Under the pieces are notes generated by a model. It did no database searches. It was not told the origin of the DNA and saw only the letters and a program-made list of their open reading frames with translations. Below, piece by piece: positions 34,961-43,821 of a stretch of 64,000 nucleotides of DNA. This DNA comes from Faecalibacterium sp. UBA1819 (lineage in GTDB: Bacteria; Bacillota; Clostridia; Oscillospirales; Ruminococcaceae), in contig DCEX01000032.1 in NCBI GenBank assembly GCA_002315015.1, positions 1,818 through 65,817 on the forward strand, written 5' to 3'. The first letter of the stretch is position 1, and each line of letters opens with the position of its first letter. The translations under genes and the position numbers were made by a program.

Positions 34961-34996
34961 GGGCGTGTCGCAAAAAGCTTGCGGCGCGCTCTTTTT
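34961..34996 (+). terminator. Terminator after rubredoxin gene
   Basis: GGGCGTGTCGCA pairs with TGCGGCGCGCTC (12 bp including G-U pairs), followed by TTTTT. Confidence 0.8.
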
Positions 34997-35123
34997 GCGC
35001 AATGGAAAAAGATGAGGATATACTTTTCTTTTATTTTATAGTATAATAAATAGTGTTTTTGAGGTTTTTGGATAAAAACCGGCAAGGAAATGAATGATCA
35101 TCCACGGAAAGCGGGGAAAGAGA

Positions 35124-35957
35124 ATGGCGTATATCGAATGTAAAGTAAAAAGTAAATTGCTTCAAAAACAGGTAGGAGTTCACATGTACTTTCCCAATGA
35201 TCAGCCGGCGGATGAGGAAAGCCGCCCCCGCGCGGTGATCACACTGCTGCATGGCTACGGCGGGTGCGGGCAGGATTGGTTTGAGCAAACGAGCGCGGCG
35301 CGTTATGCCGGGGATAACGGTTTAGTGCTGATTGCGCCCGATTGCGGCAATTCTTTTTACCATAATATGATGTACGGCGGCGCGTACCGCACGTTTTTGA
35401 TTGAGGAGCTGCCGGTGCTTTTGCATTCCATGTTCCGATTGCCGAAAAGCCGAAATCGAAATTTTATTGCGGGCCTTTCCATGGGAGGCTACGGTGCGCT
35501 CTATCTTGGCATGACACGCCCCGATATTTACGGTGCGTGTGCCAGCTTTTCCGGTGCGGTAGACCTTGGTATGATGCTGCGTTCGGACGATACGACCGCC
35601 CTGCGCGAAACGTTTGCTCCGGTGTTCGGTGAGTCTCTGGCTCTGCCGCGCACCAGTGATTTGCACGAAATTGCAAAAAAAGTGGCGGTACTGCCGCCGG
35701 AAAAACAGCCCCGCATTTTGATGACGAACGGCTTACAGGATGTGGAGCCGTACCAAATTGTCGCGCAAAACGACGCTTTGCACCAAACCATGCGCCGTGT
35801 CCGTATGGCGCACTACCGCCGACTGCAATGGAACGGCGTTCACGAATGGAATTTTTGGGATAGAAGCCTTGTGTATGCGATTGATTATTTTCTGAACAAT
35901 GGTTATGCGGCAGAAAAGCTGAGCGACTGGCGCAGCGCGGCGGTTTCAAACTACTAA
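35124..35957 (+). CDS. Esterase of the esterase D / S-formylglutathione hydrolase-like family
   Basis: 277 residues from the ATG at 35124. Alpha/beta hydrolase with LLHGYGGCGQDW (oxyanion region), the nucleophile Ser in GLSMGGYGA near residue 117, a likely acid in NGLQDVEPY, and His in HEWNFWD. Similar proteins are annotated as tributyrin or acetyl esterases (EstA) in Firmicutes. No signal peptide, so cytoplasmic. A TATAAT (35042-35047) lies ~80 bp upstream but has no good -35 box. The natural substrate is unknown. Confidence 0.82.
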   Translation: MAYIECKVKSKLLQKQVGVHMYFPNDQPADEESRPRAVITLLHGYGGCGQDWFEQTSAARYAGDNGLVLIAPDCGNSFYHNMMYGGAYRTFLIEELPVLLHSMFRLPKSRNRNFIAGLSMGGYGALYLGMTRPDIYGACASFSGAVDLGMMLRSDDTTALRETFAPVFGESLALPRTSDLHEIAKKVAVLPPEKQPRILMTNGLQDVEPYQIVAQNDALHQTMRRVRMAHYRRLQWNGVHEWNFWDRSLVYAIDYFLNNGYAAEKLSDWRSAAVSNY

Positions 35958-36031
35958 CACGCGCCAAACGCAGCGTGCCGCAATGCCGCCCGGATGTTTT
36001 TTGCGGTGCGGCAAACAGAGGGGGAAACAAC

Positions 36032-37297
36032 ATGCAGCCTTTGGCAGACCGGTTGCGTCCGCAAAGCTTGGACGAGGTGTGCGGCCAGCGGCACCTGTTA
36101 GGAGAAAATTGTGTGTTTCGGCGTGCGATTGAGGCCGGAACCGTGCCCAATATGATTTTTTACGGGCCTCCCGGCGTGGGCAAAACTACGGTTGCACGCT
36201 TGATTGCTAAAACCAGCGGCATGAGCCTTCATATGCTCAACGGCACCAGCGCGGGCACGTCTGATATCAAGCAGGTGCTTTCCAGCGTAGGGACATTCGG
36301 CGCGCATAACGGGGTGCTGTTATACCTGGACGAGATTCAATATTTAAACAAAAAGCAGCAGCAAAGCTTGCTCGAATGCTTAGAGGACGGCTCTGTAACG
36401 CTCATTGCCTCCACAACGGAAAATCCCTCGTTTTATATTTATAGTGCACTGGTGTCACGGTGCAGCGTGTTTGAGTTCAAGCCGCTTTCCCCTGAGGACA
36501 TTGCCATGGGCATTGAACGAGCCGTGCGCCGAATGGAGGAAAGCGAAAGCACGGGCGTAAGCATTGAACCGGAGGCCGTGCAGCGCCTTGCCGTGCAGTG
36601 CGGGGGTGATATGCGCCGGGCGTTGATTGCGCTGGAGTTTGCGGCGGCCGGTGCGCCGGTGCAGGACGGCAAGCGCCGCATTACGGCTGACGTGGTTGCC
36701 CAAACCGCGCAGGGCGCACGCTACGATAAAAGTGACGATATGCATTATGATTGCATTTCGGCGCTGCAAAAAAGCATTCGCGGCTCTGACCCGGACGCGG
36801 CCGTCTATTATCTGGCGCGTATTTTGTCGGGCGGAGATTTGCTTTCCGCATGTCGCCGCCTGTTGGTCATTGCCGCCGAGGACGTTGGCCTTGCGTATCC
36901 GCAGGCTGTCGTGGTGACAAAAGCGTGTGTGGACAGTGCGCTTCAGCTGGGAATGCCCGAGGCGCGTTTGCCCTTGGCCGAAGCGGCCATTTTGCTGGCG
37001 ACGGCGCCCAAAAGCAATTCAGCTTACAACGCCATCAATGCTGCAATGGAGGATATTGCAAAGGGTAAGGCGGGAGCCGTTCCACGCTGTCTGCAAAATC
37101 AGCATTTCGATGGGGAAGATGCCGCCGTAAAAGGGCAGCATTACCTGTATCCCCATGATTACCCTCATCACTGGGTGGCACAGCAGTATTTGCCCGAAGA
37201 ACTGAAAGATACCGTGTATTATCATTACGGCCCGAATAAAACCGAACAGGCGGCAAAAGCCTACTGGCGGGCCATCAAAGAACAATCATCCGATTGA
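36032..37297 (+). CDS. rarA: Replication-associated AAA+ ATPase RarA/MgsA
   Basis: 421 residues from the ATG at 36032 (GGGGG upstream). Starts MQPLADRLRPQSLDEVCGQ, the clamp-loader-like opening, followed by Walker A GPPGVGKTT, Walker B LYLDEIQ, sensor 1 STTENPSF and arginine-finger region LVSRCSVFEF. The C-terminal MgsA domain has AAEDVGLA, LPLAEAAILLATAPKSN and YLYPHDYPHHWV. It acts at stalled replication forks. Length matches the family. Confidence 0.93.
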   Translation: MQPLADRLRPQSLDEVCGQRHLLGENCVFRRAIEAGTVPNMIFYGPPGVGKTTVARLIAKTSGMSLHMLNGTSAGTSDIKQVLSSVGTFGAHNGVLLYLDEIQYLNKKQQQSLLECLEDGSVTLIASTTENPSFYIYSALVSRCSVFEFKPLSPEDIAMGIERAVRRMEESESTGVSIEPEAVQRLAVQCGGDMRRALIALEFAAAGAPVQDGKRRITADVVAQTAQGARYDKSDDMHYDCISALQKSIRGSDPDAAVYYLARILSGGDLLSACRRLLVIAAEDVGLAYPQAVVVTKACVDSALQLGMPEARLPLAEAAILLATAPKSNSAYNAINAAMEDIAKGKAGAVPRCLQNQHFDGEDAAVKGQHYLYPHDYPHHWVAQQYLPEELKDTVYYHYGPNKTEQAAKAYWRAIKEQSSD

Positions 37298-37299
37298 GA

Positions 37300-37318
37300 A
37301 AACCCGCGGGTTTTTTCT
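37300..37318 (+). terminator. Possible weak terminator after rarA
   Basis: AAAACC-CGCG-GGTTTTTT, a short stem with a T-run, 3 bases after the rarA stop. Confidence 0.4.
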
Positions 37319-37361
37319 GATTTCCATAAGTGTTGCAAAGGAAAACGGCAGGTGGATCACA

Positions 37362-39782
37362 ATGAAAAAACGCACACTGCAAGAGGTATTGGCCTCATTG
37401 ACGCTCGAGGAAAAGGCTTCGCTGCTTTCTGGGCGCGATTTTTGGCGTACAAAGCCCATCACAGAAAAGGGCATCCCGTCGATGCGCATGGCGGACGGCC
37501 CGCATGGCGTGCGCCGCGAAGCGCCATGGGCGGAAAAGCAAAACGGCGGACGCAGCTTGCCCGCTACCTGCTTTCCAACGGAATCGGCTTTGGCCTGTTC
37601 GTGGGATACGGCGCTTTGCCGCCGTGTGGGACAGGCATTGGCGCAGGAATGCGTCGAGCAGGGCGTGCAGGTGCTGCTCGGGCCGGGCGTCAACATCAAA
37701 CGCAGCCCGCTTTGCGGCCGAAATTTTGAATATTTCAGCGAGGACCCGCTTTTAGCGGGAAAGCTGGCGGCGGCCTACATCCGTGGTATTGAAGGCTGGG
37801 GCGTGGGCACTTCGCTGAAGCATTTTGCGCTCAACAATCAGGAAAACTATCGGATGCGCGTGTCTGCCGAGGTGGATGAGCGCACCATGCGTGAGCTGTA
37901 TTTGAAGCCCTTTGAAATTGCGGTGAAAGAAGGCCGTCCCGGAACCGTGATGGCGAGTTATAACCGCGTCAACGGCACTCACTCCACCGAACACCCCGTT
38001 CTGCTCAAGAAAATTTTGCGTGAGGAATGGGGATTTGAAGGGCTGGTCATGTCCGATTGGGGCGCGTTGAATGACCGCGTGAAGGCAGTGCGCGCCGGGC
38101 TGGATTTGGAAATGCCGGCCTCCGGCGGCGAAACCGACCGCATGATTGTACAGGCGGTGCGTCAAGGCCGCCTGCGCGAAGATGAGGTGGACCGCTGCTG
38201 TCTGCGGGTGCTGCATATGGTGTTCCACTATTTACAGGCACAGCACCCCACAAAACGCTTGTCGGCAAAGCAAAAGAAGGCACTGGCCAAGCAAGCGGTA
38301 CTGGAGAGCGCGGTTTTGATGAAAAACGACGGCTTGCTGCCGTTGCAGGAAAAGGACAATATTGCCGTCATTGGTGCGCTGGCGGATAAAATGCGCTTTC
38401 AAGGCGCGGGTTCCAGCCTCGTCAATGCGCAGGGCGTCAGCCTGCTTGCGGCAATGCGCCAAAACGGACGCGCTTATGTCAACGCAGCGGCGGGCTATCA
38501 TTTGAACGACCCGCGCCCCAACGATGTGCTTGAGCATCAGGCGCTGGCCTATGCCAAAACGGCCAACACCGTGATTTATGTCATAGGCTTAACGGAAATG
38601 TTTGAAAGCGAAGGTTATGACCGCACCCATCTGCGCCTGCCGCAAAATCAAGTGCAGCTGTTGGAAAAGCTGGTCAAAGTGAACCCCAATGTCGCGGTTG
38701 TACTCATCGGCGGTGCGCCGGTGGAAATGCCTTGGCTTGATTCTGTCCGCGCGGTGCTTTATGCCGGCCTTGGCGGTGAGCAAGTGGGCGCAGCGGTTTA
38801 TGATTTGCTGTTCGGCAAGGAAAACCCCAGCGGCAAGCTGGCGGAAACGTGGCCGCTTTCGTTGCAAGATGTTCCGTGTGCAAAATATTACCCGATGGGT
38901 CCGCGCGCTGTAACGCATAACGAAGGCATTTATGTCGGCTACCGTTATTACGATAAGGCGAAAAAAGAGGTGCTGTTTCCCTTTGGATACGGCTTGTCCT
39001 ACACAAAATACACCTACTCTGCGCTGGAATGCGACCTCTTTCCGCAGGAAGGCGGTGTGATGCGCGTTCAGTTTGAGGTTTGCAATGCAGGTCAGCGCGA
39101 AGGAAGCGAGATTGCACAGGTCTATATTGGAAAACGCGGTTCGGCGGTGCATCGCCCGGTGCGCACGCTGGCAGGGTTTCAGCGGGTGCATTTAAAGCCC
39201 GGTGAACGCAAGCGGGTTTGCATTGAAATTCCATGGTCGGAATTTGCGGTTTGGGAAACGGCCAGCCATTCTTTTGCCGTGGAAAATGGGGCGTATGAAA
39301 TTTGTGTGGGTGCGAACAGCCGGGAAATTCTTTTGAAAGAATTTGTGTATCCCGATGGCCGTTTGCTGGAAGCGACAGACGCGGAAAGCGCCCACGGCCC
39401 CTATGGAGAATTTTCAGGCAACGATTTTCCCAATGAGGCATTTTATGCAGTGCATCAGCGCGAGCCGGTGTCCAACGAGCCGCTCTTGCCGGGAGAATAC
39501 ACCATGCAGACAACGCTGGGCGAAATGCGCGCTTCCCGCGCAGCCCGCAACTTGGAGCGCTTAGCAGTTCAGGTGTCGCTGCGCGCGATTCGATTTTCCA
39601 CGAATCCTGCCGTCAACCGCAAAGTGTGCAAGACGGCTGTGCGCGATTTGCCGTTTAAAAATTTGGCGTTTAACATGGGCGGGGTGCTGTCCTTTGACCG
39701 CTTGGAGCAAATGCTGCGTGTTTGCAACCATGAAGCGGGCTGGCAGGATGTAGTAGCCCCCAAAAAACATCGGCGGCGCTGA
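37362..39782 (+). CDS. GH3 family beta-glycosidase (beta-glucosidase-like)
   Basis: 806 residues. N-terminal GH3 barrel with GPGVNIKRSPLCGRNFEYFSEDP-type motif, KHFALNNQE, and the nucleophile Asp232 in VMSDWGA. The second alpha/beta sandwich domain includes AVLMKND and GLGGEQVG, and the fibronectin III-like domain includes FPFGYGLSYTKY and GSEIAQVYI. About 140 residues follow the FnIII domain, including an ARNLERLAVQV segment; this is unlike the shortest members. No signal peptide, so it acts on imported oligosaccharides or glycosides. Exact substrate is not readable. Confidence 0.9.
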   Translation: MKKRTLQEVLASLTLEEKASLLSGRDFWRTKPITEKGIPSMRMADGPHGVRREAPWAEKQNGGRSLPATCFPTESALACSWDTALCRRVGQALAQECVEQGVQVLLGPGVNIKRSPLCGRNFEYFSEDPLLAGKLAAAYIRGIEGWGVGTSLKHFALNNQENYRMRVSAEVDERTMRELYLKPFEIAVKEGRPGTVMASYNRVNGTHSTEHPVLLKKILREEWGFEGLVMSDWGALNDRVKAVRAGLDLEMPASGGETDRMIVQAVRQGRLREDEVDRCCLRVLHMVFHYLQAQHPTKRLSAKQKKALAKQAVLESAVLMKNDGLLPLQEKDNIAVIGALADKMRFQGAGSSLVNAQGVSLLAAMRQNGRAYVNAAAGYHLNDPRPNDVLEHQALAYAKTANTVIYVIGLTEMFESEGYDRTHLRLPQNQVQLLEKLVKVNPNVAVVLIGGAPVEMPWLDSVRAVLYAGLGGEQVGAAVYDLLFGKENPSGKLAETWPLSLQDVPCAKYYPMGPRAVTHNEGIYVGYRYYDKAKKEVLFPFGYGLSYTKYTYSALECDLFPQEGGVMRVQFEVCNAGQREGSEIAQVYIGKRGSAVHRPVRTLAGFQRVHLKPGERKRVCIEIPWSEFAVWETASHSFAVENGAYEICVGANSREILLKEFVYPDGRLLEATDAESAHGPYGEFSGNDFPNEAFYAVHQREPVSNEPLLPGEYTMQTTLGEMRASRAARNLERLAVQVSLRAIRFSTNPAVNRKVCKTAVRDLPFKNLAFNMGGVLSFDRLEQMLRVCNHEAGWQDVVAPKKHRRR

Positions 39783-39790
39783 AAACGCTA

Positions 39791-39819
39791 TTGACATTTT
39801 TAACGTTTTTCGATAAGAT
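39791..39819 (+). promoter_or_regulatory. Promoter of alaS leader
   Basis: TTGACA (39791-39796), 17-base spacer, TAAGAT (39814-39819). Confidence 0.8.
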
Positions 39820-39825
39820 AAGTAA

Positions 39826-40069
39826 GGAATATGGATCACAGGCCTTGACCGGGCCAGTGGCACAAAGCCCCGCGAAAGAGAGAGGATGCATGGCTGAAAC
39901 ATCCTTGCGGCAGTGCTGTTGCCACAGCCACCCGTGAGCCTCCGTGTGAGAACACGGCGCTTCGCAGCGTTAACGCGGCAAAAGCGGCACATTTCGGTGT
40001 GCAATTTTGGGTGGTACCACGGAAGCTTCAAAGCCTTCGTCCCGATGTGTCGGGGCGGAGGCTTTTTTT
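39826..40069 (+). ncRNA. T-box leader RNA of alaS
   Basis: The T-box bulge sequence GGGTGGTACCACGG is at 40009-40022, followed by a terminator (AAGCCTTCGTCCCGA with TCGGGGCGGAGGCTT, then Ts, 40031-40069). Upstream are the stem I elements (AGAGAG and GCTGAAAC regions). GCC at 39938-39940 is a plausible alanine specifier codon, and would pair with tRNA-Ala(GGC), encoded at 63565-63640; the assignment is tentative. Uncharged tRNA-Ala would favour read-through into alaS. Confidence 0.93.
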
Positions 40070-40154
40070 GCCGATGGGCCGATGACCATTTGACAAGAGC
40101 TGTGCAATGCGCTTTTAAGCGCCGAAACACTGATGAAAAAAGGAGAATCTGCCA

Positions 40155-42821
40155 ATGCAATGGACAGGATTAAATGAACTGCGTGAAAAATACCTTTCTT
40201 TTTTTGAAAGCAAGGGCCATCTCCGTTTGGACAGCTTCCCGCTCGTTCCGAACAACGACAACAGCCTGCTGTTGATTAACTCCGGCATGGCGCCGATGAA
40301 AAAATGGTTCTTGGGTCAAGAGGAGCCGCCCCGTCACCGCGTGACCACTTGCCAAAAGTGCATCCGTACCCCGGATATTGAGCGCGTGGGCATTACGGCG
40401 CGTCACGGCACCTTCTTTGAAATGCTGGGCAACTTCAGCTTCCAGGATTATTTCAAAGAGGAGGCCATTCCCTGGGCGTGGGAATTTTTTACCGAAGTGC
40501 TGGAGATTCCGGCTGACCGTCTTTATATCTCCGTTTATGAAGAGGACGACGAGGCCTATGATATTTGGACGAAGAAAATCGGGATTCCCGAAGATCACAT
40601 GGTTCGCTTCGGAAAAGAGGATAACTTCTGGGAGCATGGCTCCGGCCCGTGCGGCCCGTGCAGTGAGATTTATTTTGACCGCGGCGAGGAATATGGCTGC
40701 CGCAAGCCCGATTGCCGCGTTGGCTGCGACTGTGATCGCTTTATGGAAGTGTGGAACCTGGTGTTCAGCCAGTTTGATTCCGACGGCAACGGCCACTATG
40801 AGCGCTTGGAGCGCCCGAACATTGACACGGGCATGGGCTTGGAGCGTTTGGCCTGCGTGATGCAGAACGTGGACAACATGTTTGAGGTGGACACCGTCCG
40901 CAATATCTTAAAGCATGTTGAGCAGATTACCGGCAAAACTTACGGCCAGGATCACCTCACTGATGTTTCCATCCGCGTGATTGGCGACCACATCCGTTCC
41001 ACCGTGTTCATGGTTTCCGACGGCATTTTGCCCTCTAACGAGGGTCGCGGCTATGTGCTTCGCCGTTTGCTGCGCCGCGCTGCCCGTCACGGCAGAATGC
41101 TTGGTGTGAAGCGCCCGTTCTTGGCGGAGCTGTGCGATACCGTCATCAAAGAAAACGGCGGTGCTTACCCCGAGTTGGTGGAGCACGCTGATTACATCAA
41201 GAAAACCATCAGCGCCGAAGAAGAACGCTTCTCCCGCACCATTGACGCCGGTTTGTCTATCTTGAATGAACTGGTGGACAATGTGAAAGAGGCGGCCCGC
41301 GAAGGAAAACGCAAAATCCTGTCCGGCCTCGATGTGTTTAAGCTGAACGATACCTTTGGCTTCCCGCTGGATTTGACCAAAGAGATTGCCGCCGAACACG
41401 ACATTGAAGTGGACGAGGAAGGCTTCCGCGCCGAGCTGCAAAAACAGCGTGAGACGGCCCGAAAAGACCGTTTGAGCCGCGATATTTCCGGTTGGACAGC
41501 CGACTTGTTCGGTTCGCTGGAAGCTGAGCCCACCGAGTTTGTGGGTTATGACGTGACCGAGTGCGAAGCCGAAGTGCTGGCACTTTCCGATGGGGAGGAG
41601 CTGACTCAGGCCGTTGCAACGGACGACGGTGCAAAGGAAGGGGTGCTGGTTGTACTGAACCGCACGCCGTTCTATGCGGAGTCCGGCGGTCAGGTAGCTG
41701 ATACCGGTATCATTACCACCAAGAGCGGCGCACACTTGAAGGTGACTTCCTGCAAGAAAACGCCGAAAGGCTTCTATGTCCACACCTGCGTGTTGGAGGA
41801 CGGTGTGGTGCAGACGGGCGACACCGTTACTGCCGTGGTAGACCCTGCCCGCCGCCATGCGATCATGCGCAACCACACGGCGGCACATCTGCTGCAAAAG
41901 GCATTGCGCGAGGTGCTGGGCGACCATGTACACCAAGCGGGTTCTTTTGAGGACGGCGATCGCGTGCGCTTTGACTTCACGCATTTCAATGCTGTAACGC
42001 CGCAGGAGCTTGAGCAGGTGGAGCGCATTGTGAACGAAAAGATTTTCGCGGCTCTGCCGGTGGAAATCCGCACGATGTCCATTAAAGAAGCGAAAGAAAT
42101 GGGCGCGATGGCGCTGTTTGGCGAAAAGTATGGCGATGTTGTGCGCGTGGTTGACGTTGCCGGCTGGTCTACTGAGCTTTGCGGCGGTACCCATGTGGGC
42201 AATACGGCAGAACTGGGCTGCTTTAAGATCCTTTCGGAGGGCGGCGTTGCCGCCGGTATCCGCCGTATTGAGGGTACTACCGGCTATGGCGTTCTGCGTC
42301 TGCTCGATGAGAAAACCGAAGTGCTCAGCAAGGTGGCCGGTGCGCTGAAAGTGAGCAGCATGAACGATTTGCCGCAGCGTGCCGCAGCAATGGTCGCTGA
42401 TTTGAAGGCTGTACAAAAAGAACTGGATGACCTCAAGCGTCAAGCAGCCAGCCAAAAGGTAGAGGGCTTGTTTGAAAACGCCAAGGAAATCGACGGCGTG
42501 AAAATCTTCACCCTGTATCTGACGGGTACGCCGACGGATGCCTTGCGTGATTTGTGCGACAAAGCGCGCGACAAAGCACCCGCTTCCGTGACGGCTGTCA
42601 TCGGTGAAAACGAGGGTAAGACGACGCTGGCGGTTGCCGTGGGCAAAGAGGCACAGGCGAAGGGCTTGATGGCAGGAAAGCTGGTCAAAGAGATTGCTGC
42701 GGTTGCGGGCGGCAACGGCGGCGGAAAGCCCGACTTTGCGATGGCAGGTATCAAAGACGTATCCAAAATTGACGACGCCCTGAACGCCGTGGACGAGATT
42801 GTCCGCGCGGCCATGAAATAA
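40155..42821 (+). CDS. alaS: Alanyl-tRNA synthetase
   Basis: 888 residues. The class II catalytic core is at the N-terminus (FFESKGHLRLDSFPLVP, TCQKCIRTPDIERVGITARHGTFFEMLGNFSF, GMGLERLACV). The editing domain has the zinc-type HxxxH (NHTAAHLL) and CGGTHV motif, and a C-terminal DHHA1/C-Ala domain follows (GGNGGGKPDFAMAG). It charges tRNA-Ala. Length is typical. Expression is controlled by the T-box leader. A HIT-family gene follows 16 bp downstream. Confidence 0.97.
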   Translation: MQWTGLNELREKYLSFFESKGHLRLDSFPLVPNNDNSLLLINSGMAPMKKWFLGQEEPPRHRVTTCQKCIRTPDIERVGITARHGTFFEMLGNFSFQDYFKEEAIPWAWEFFTEVLEIPADRLYISVYEEDDEAYDIWTKKIGIPEDHMVRFGKEDNFWEHGSGPCGPCSEIYFDRGEEYGCRKPDCRVGCDCDRFMEVWNLVFSQFDSDGNGHYERLERPNIDTGMGLERLACVMQNVDNMFEVDTVRNILKHVEQITGKTYGQDHLTDVSIRVIGDHIRSTVFMVSDGILPSNEGRGYVLRRLLRRAARHGRMLGVKRPFLAELCDTVIKENGGAYPELVEHADYIKKTISAEEERFSRTIDAGLSILNELVDNVKEAAREGKRKILSGLDVFKLNDTFGFPLDLTKEIAAEHDIEVDEEGFRAELQKQRETARKDRLSRDISGWTADLFGSLEAEPTEFVGYDVTECEAEVLALSDGEELTQAVATDDGAKEGVLVVLNRTPFYAESGGQVADTGIITTKSGAHLKVTSCKKTPKGFYVHTCVLEDGVVQTGDTVTAVVDPARRHAIMRNHTAAHLLQKALREVLGDHVHQAGSFEDGDRVRFDFTHFNAVTPQELEQVERIVNEKIFAALPVEIRTMSIKEAKEMGAMALFGEKYGDVVRVVDVAGWSTELCGGTHVGNTAELGCFKILSEGGVAAGIRRIEGTTGYGVLRLLDEKTEVLSKVAGALKVSSMNDLPQRAAAMVADLKAVQKELDDLKRQAASQKVEGLFENAKEIDGVKIFTLYLTGTPTDALRDLCDKARDKAPASVTAVIGENEGKTTLAVAVGKEAQAKGLMAGKLVKEIAAVAGGNGGGKPDFAMAGIKDVSKIDDALNAVDEIVRAAMK

Positions 42822-42837
42822 AAGGAGGCAAGCGAAA

Positions 42838-43176
42838 ATGGATTGCTTGTTTTGTTCCATTGCAAAAGGGGAGATTCCCTCAAAGTGTATCTATGAGGAT
42901 GAAAGCGTTTTTGCGTTTCACGACATTGATCCGCAGGCTCCGGTACACTTTCTTGTGATTCCCAAACAGCACATTGCGTCTCCGGCAGACATCAATGCGC
43001 AAAACAGCGCCGTAGTGGGCCATATTTTTGAAGTGATTGCCAAGCTGGCTGCCGAGCAGGGGCTGGAAAACGGCTATCGTGTAGTGACCAATTGCGGCAA
43101 AGACGGCGGCCAAAGCGTAGGTCATCTGCATTTCCATGTGCTTGGAAAGCGCAGCCTTGCTTGGCCTCCGGGCTGA
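42838..43176 (+). CDS. HIT-family hydrolase (HinT-like)
   Basis: 112 residues. MDCLFCSIAKGEIPSK with the CxxC pair, DIDPQAPVHFLVIPK, and the His triad in GQSVGHLHFHVLG. HinT-type enzymes hydrolyse AMP-lysine or adenosine phosphoramidates, including aminoacyl-adenylates from tRNA synthetases, which fits its place directly after alaS. Length is typical. Confidence 0.93.
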   Translation: MDCLFCSIAKGEIPSKCIYEDESVFAFHDIDPQAPVHFLVIPKQHIASPADINAQNSAVVGHIFEVIAKLAAEQGLENGYRVVTNCGKDGGQSVGHLHFHVLGKRSLAWPPG

Positions 43177-43228
43177 GAACGGCGCTGTGCCTGAAAGCGG
43201 AACACAAACTGAAAAGAAGCAAAGGCGT

Positions 43229-43261
43229 TTCCCGGCAGCGCTTCAAGTGCTCTGCCGGGAA
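43229..43261. other. Perfect hairpin between HIT and PRTase genes
   Basis: TTCCCGGCAG and CTGCCGGGAA form a perfect 10-bp stem with a 13-base loop, without a T-run, ending ~20 bases before the next start codon. It could be a processing or stability element. Confidence 0.4.
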
Positions 43262-43281
43262 CCATTGAAAAAGGTGATAGT

Positions 43282-43821
43282 ATGGAAAAAACATATACCC
43301 TTACCGTTGCGGGCGTCACGCGCGAGCTGCCGCTGTGCCCGGTGAACGAACATTTGGATATTGCGGCATTTATCATGTTTGGTGATGTAGAAATGACCAT
43401 TGCCTGTGCAAAAGCTCTGCTGGAAAAATGCCCGGATTTTGATATTCTGATCACGGCGGAATCCAAGGGAATTCCCCTGGCTTATGAAATGAGCCGCCAA
43501 AGCGGAAAGCCCTATGTGCTTGCCCGCAAAAGCGCAAAGCTTTATATGAAAGATCCCTTGACGGTGGAGGATCGTTCCATCACAACACAAGGGGTTCAAA
43601 AGTTGGTCATTGACCGCGAAGATTTGGCAAAAATGGACGGAAAGCGTGTGCTGATTGTAGACGATGTCATCAGCACAGGCGGCAGTTTGCACGCCATTGA
43701 AACCCTGGTCAGCCACAGCAACGGCACCGTTGTCGCGCGTGCCGCTGTGCTTGCGGAAGGCGATGCTTCCAAGCGTACAGATATTCTGTTTTTGGAGGCG
43801 CTCCCGCTCTTCTTCAAATAA
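43282..43821 (+). CDS. Type I phosphoribosyltransferase, Apt-like
   Basis: 179 residues. The PRPP-binding motif is VLIVDDVISTGGS near residue 117. ITAESKGIPLAYEMSRQSGKPYVLARK resembles the adenine/xanthine phosphoribosyltransferase flap and substrate region. It probably salvages a purine base, or acts as a PRPP-binding regulator. The substrate is not certain, so no symbol. Its stop overlaps the comEC start by one base (TAATG). Confidence 0.82.
   Translation: MEKTYTLTVAGVTRELPLCPVNEHLDIAAFIMFGDVEMTIACAKALLEKCPDFDILITAESKGIPLAYEMSRQSGKPYVLARKSAKLYMKDPLTVEDRSITTQGVQKLVIDREDLAKMDGKRVLIVDDVISTGGSLHAIETLVSHSNGTVVARAAVLAEGDASKRTDILFLEALPLFFK

Larger units (their letters stand above)
39783..40154 (+). 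other. 372-bp region: promoter and T-box leader of alaS
   Basis: Fully occupied by the alaS promoter, T-box RNA and terminator; no separate gene. Confidence 0.85.

Noticed and set aside
40908..42860. 650-codon minus-strand frame across alaS
   Set aside because: Antisense shadow of alanyl-tRNA synthetase; no recognisable protein features.
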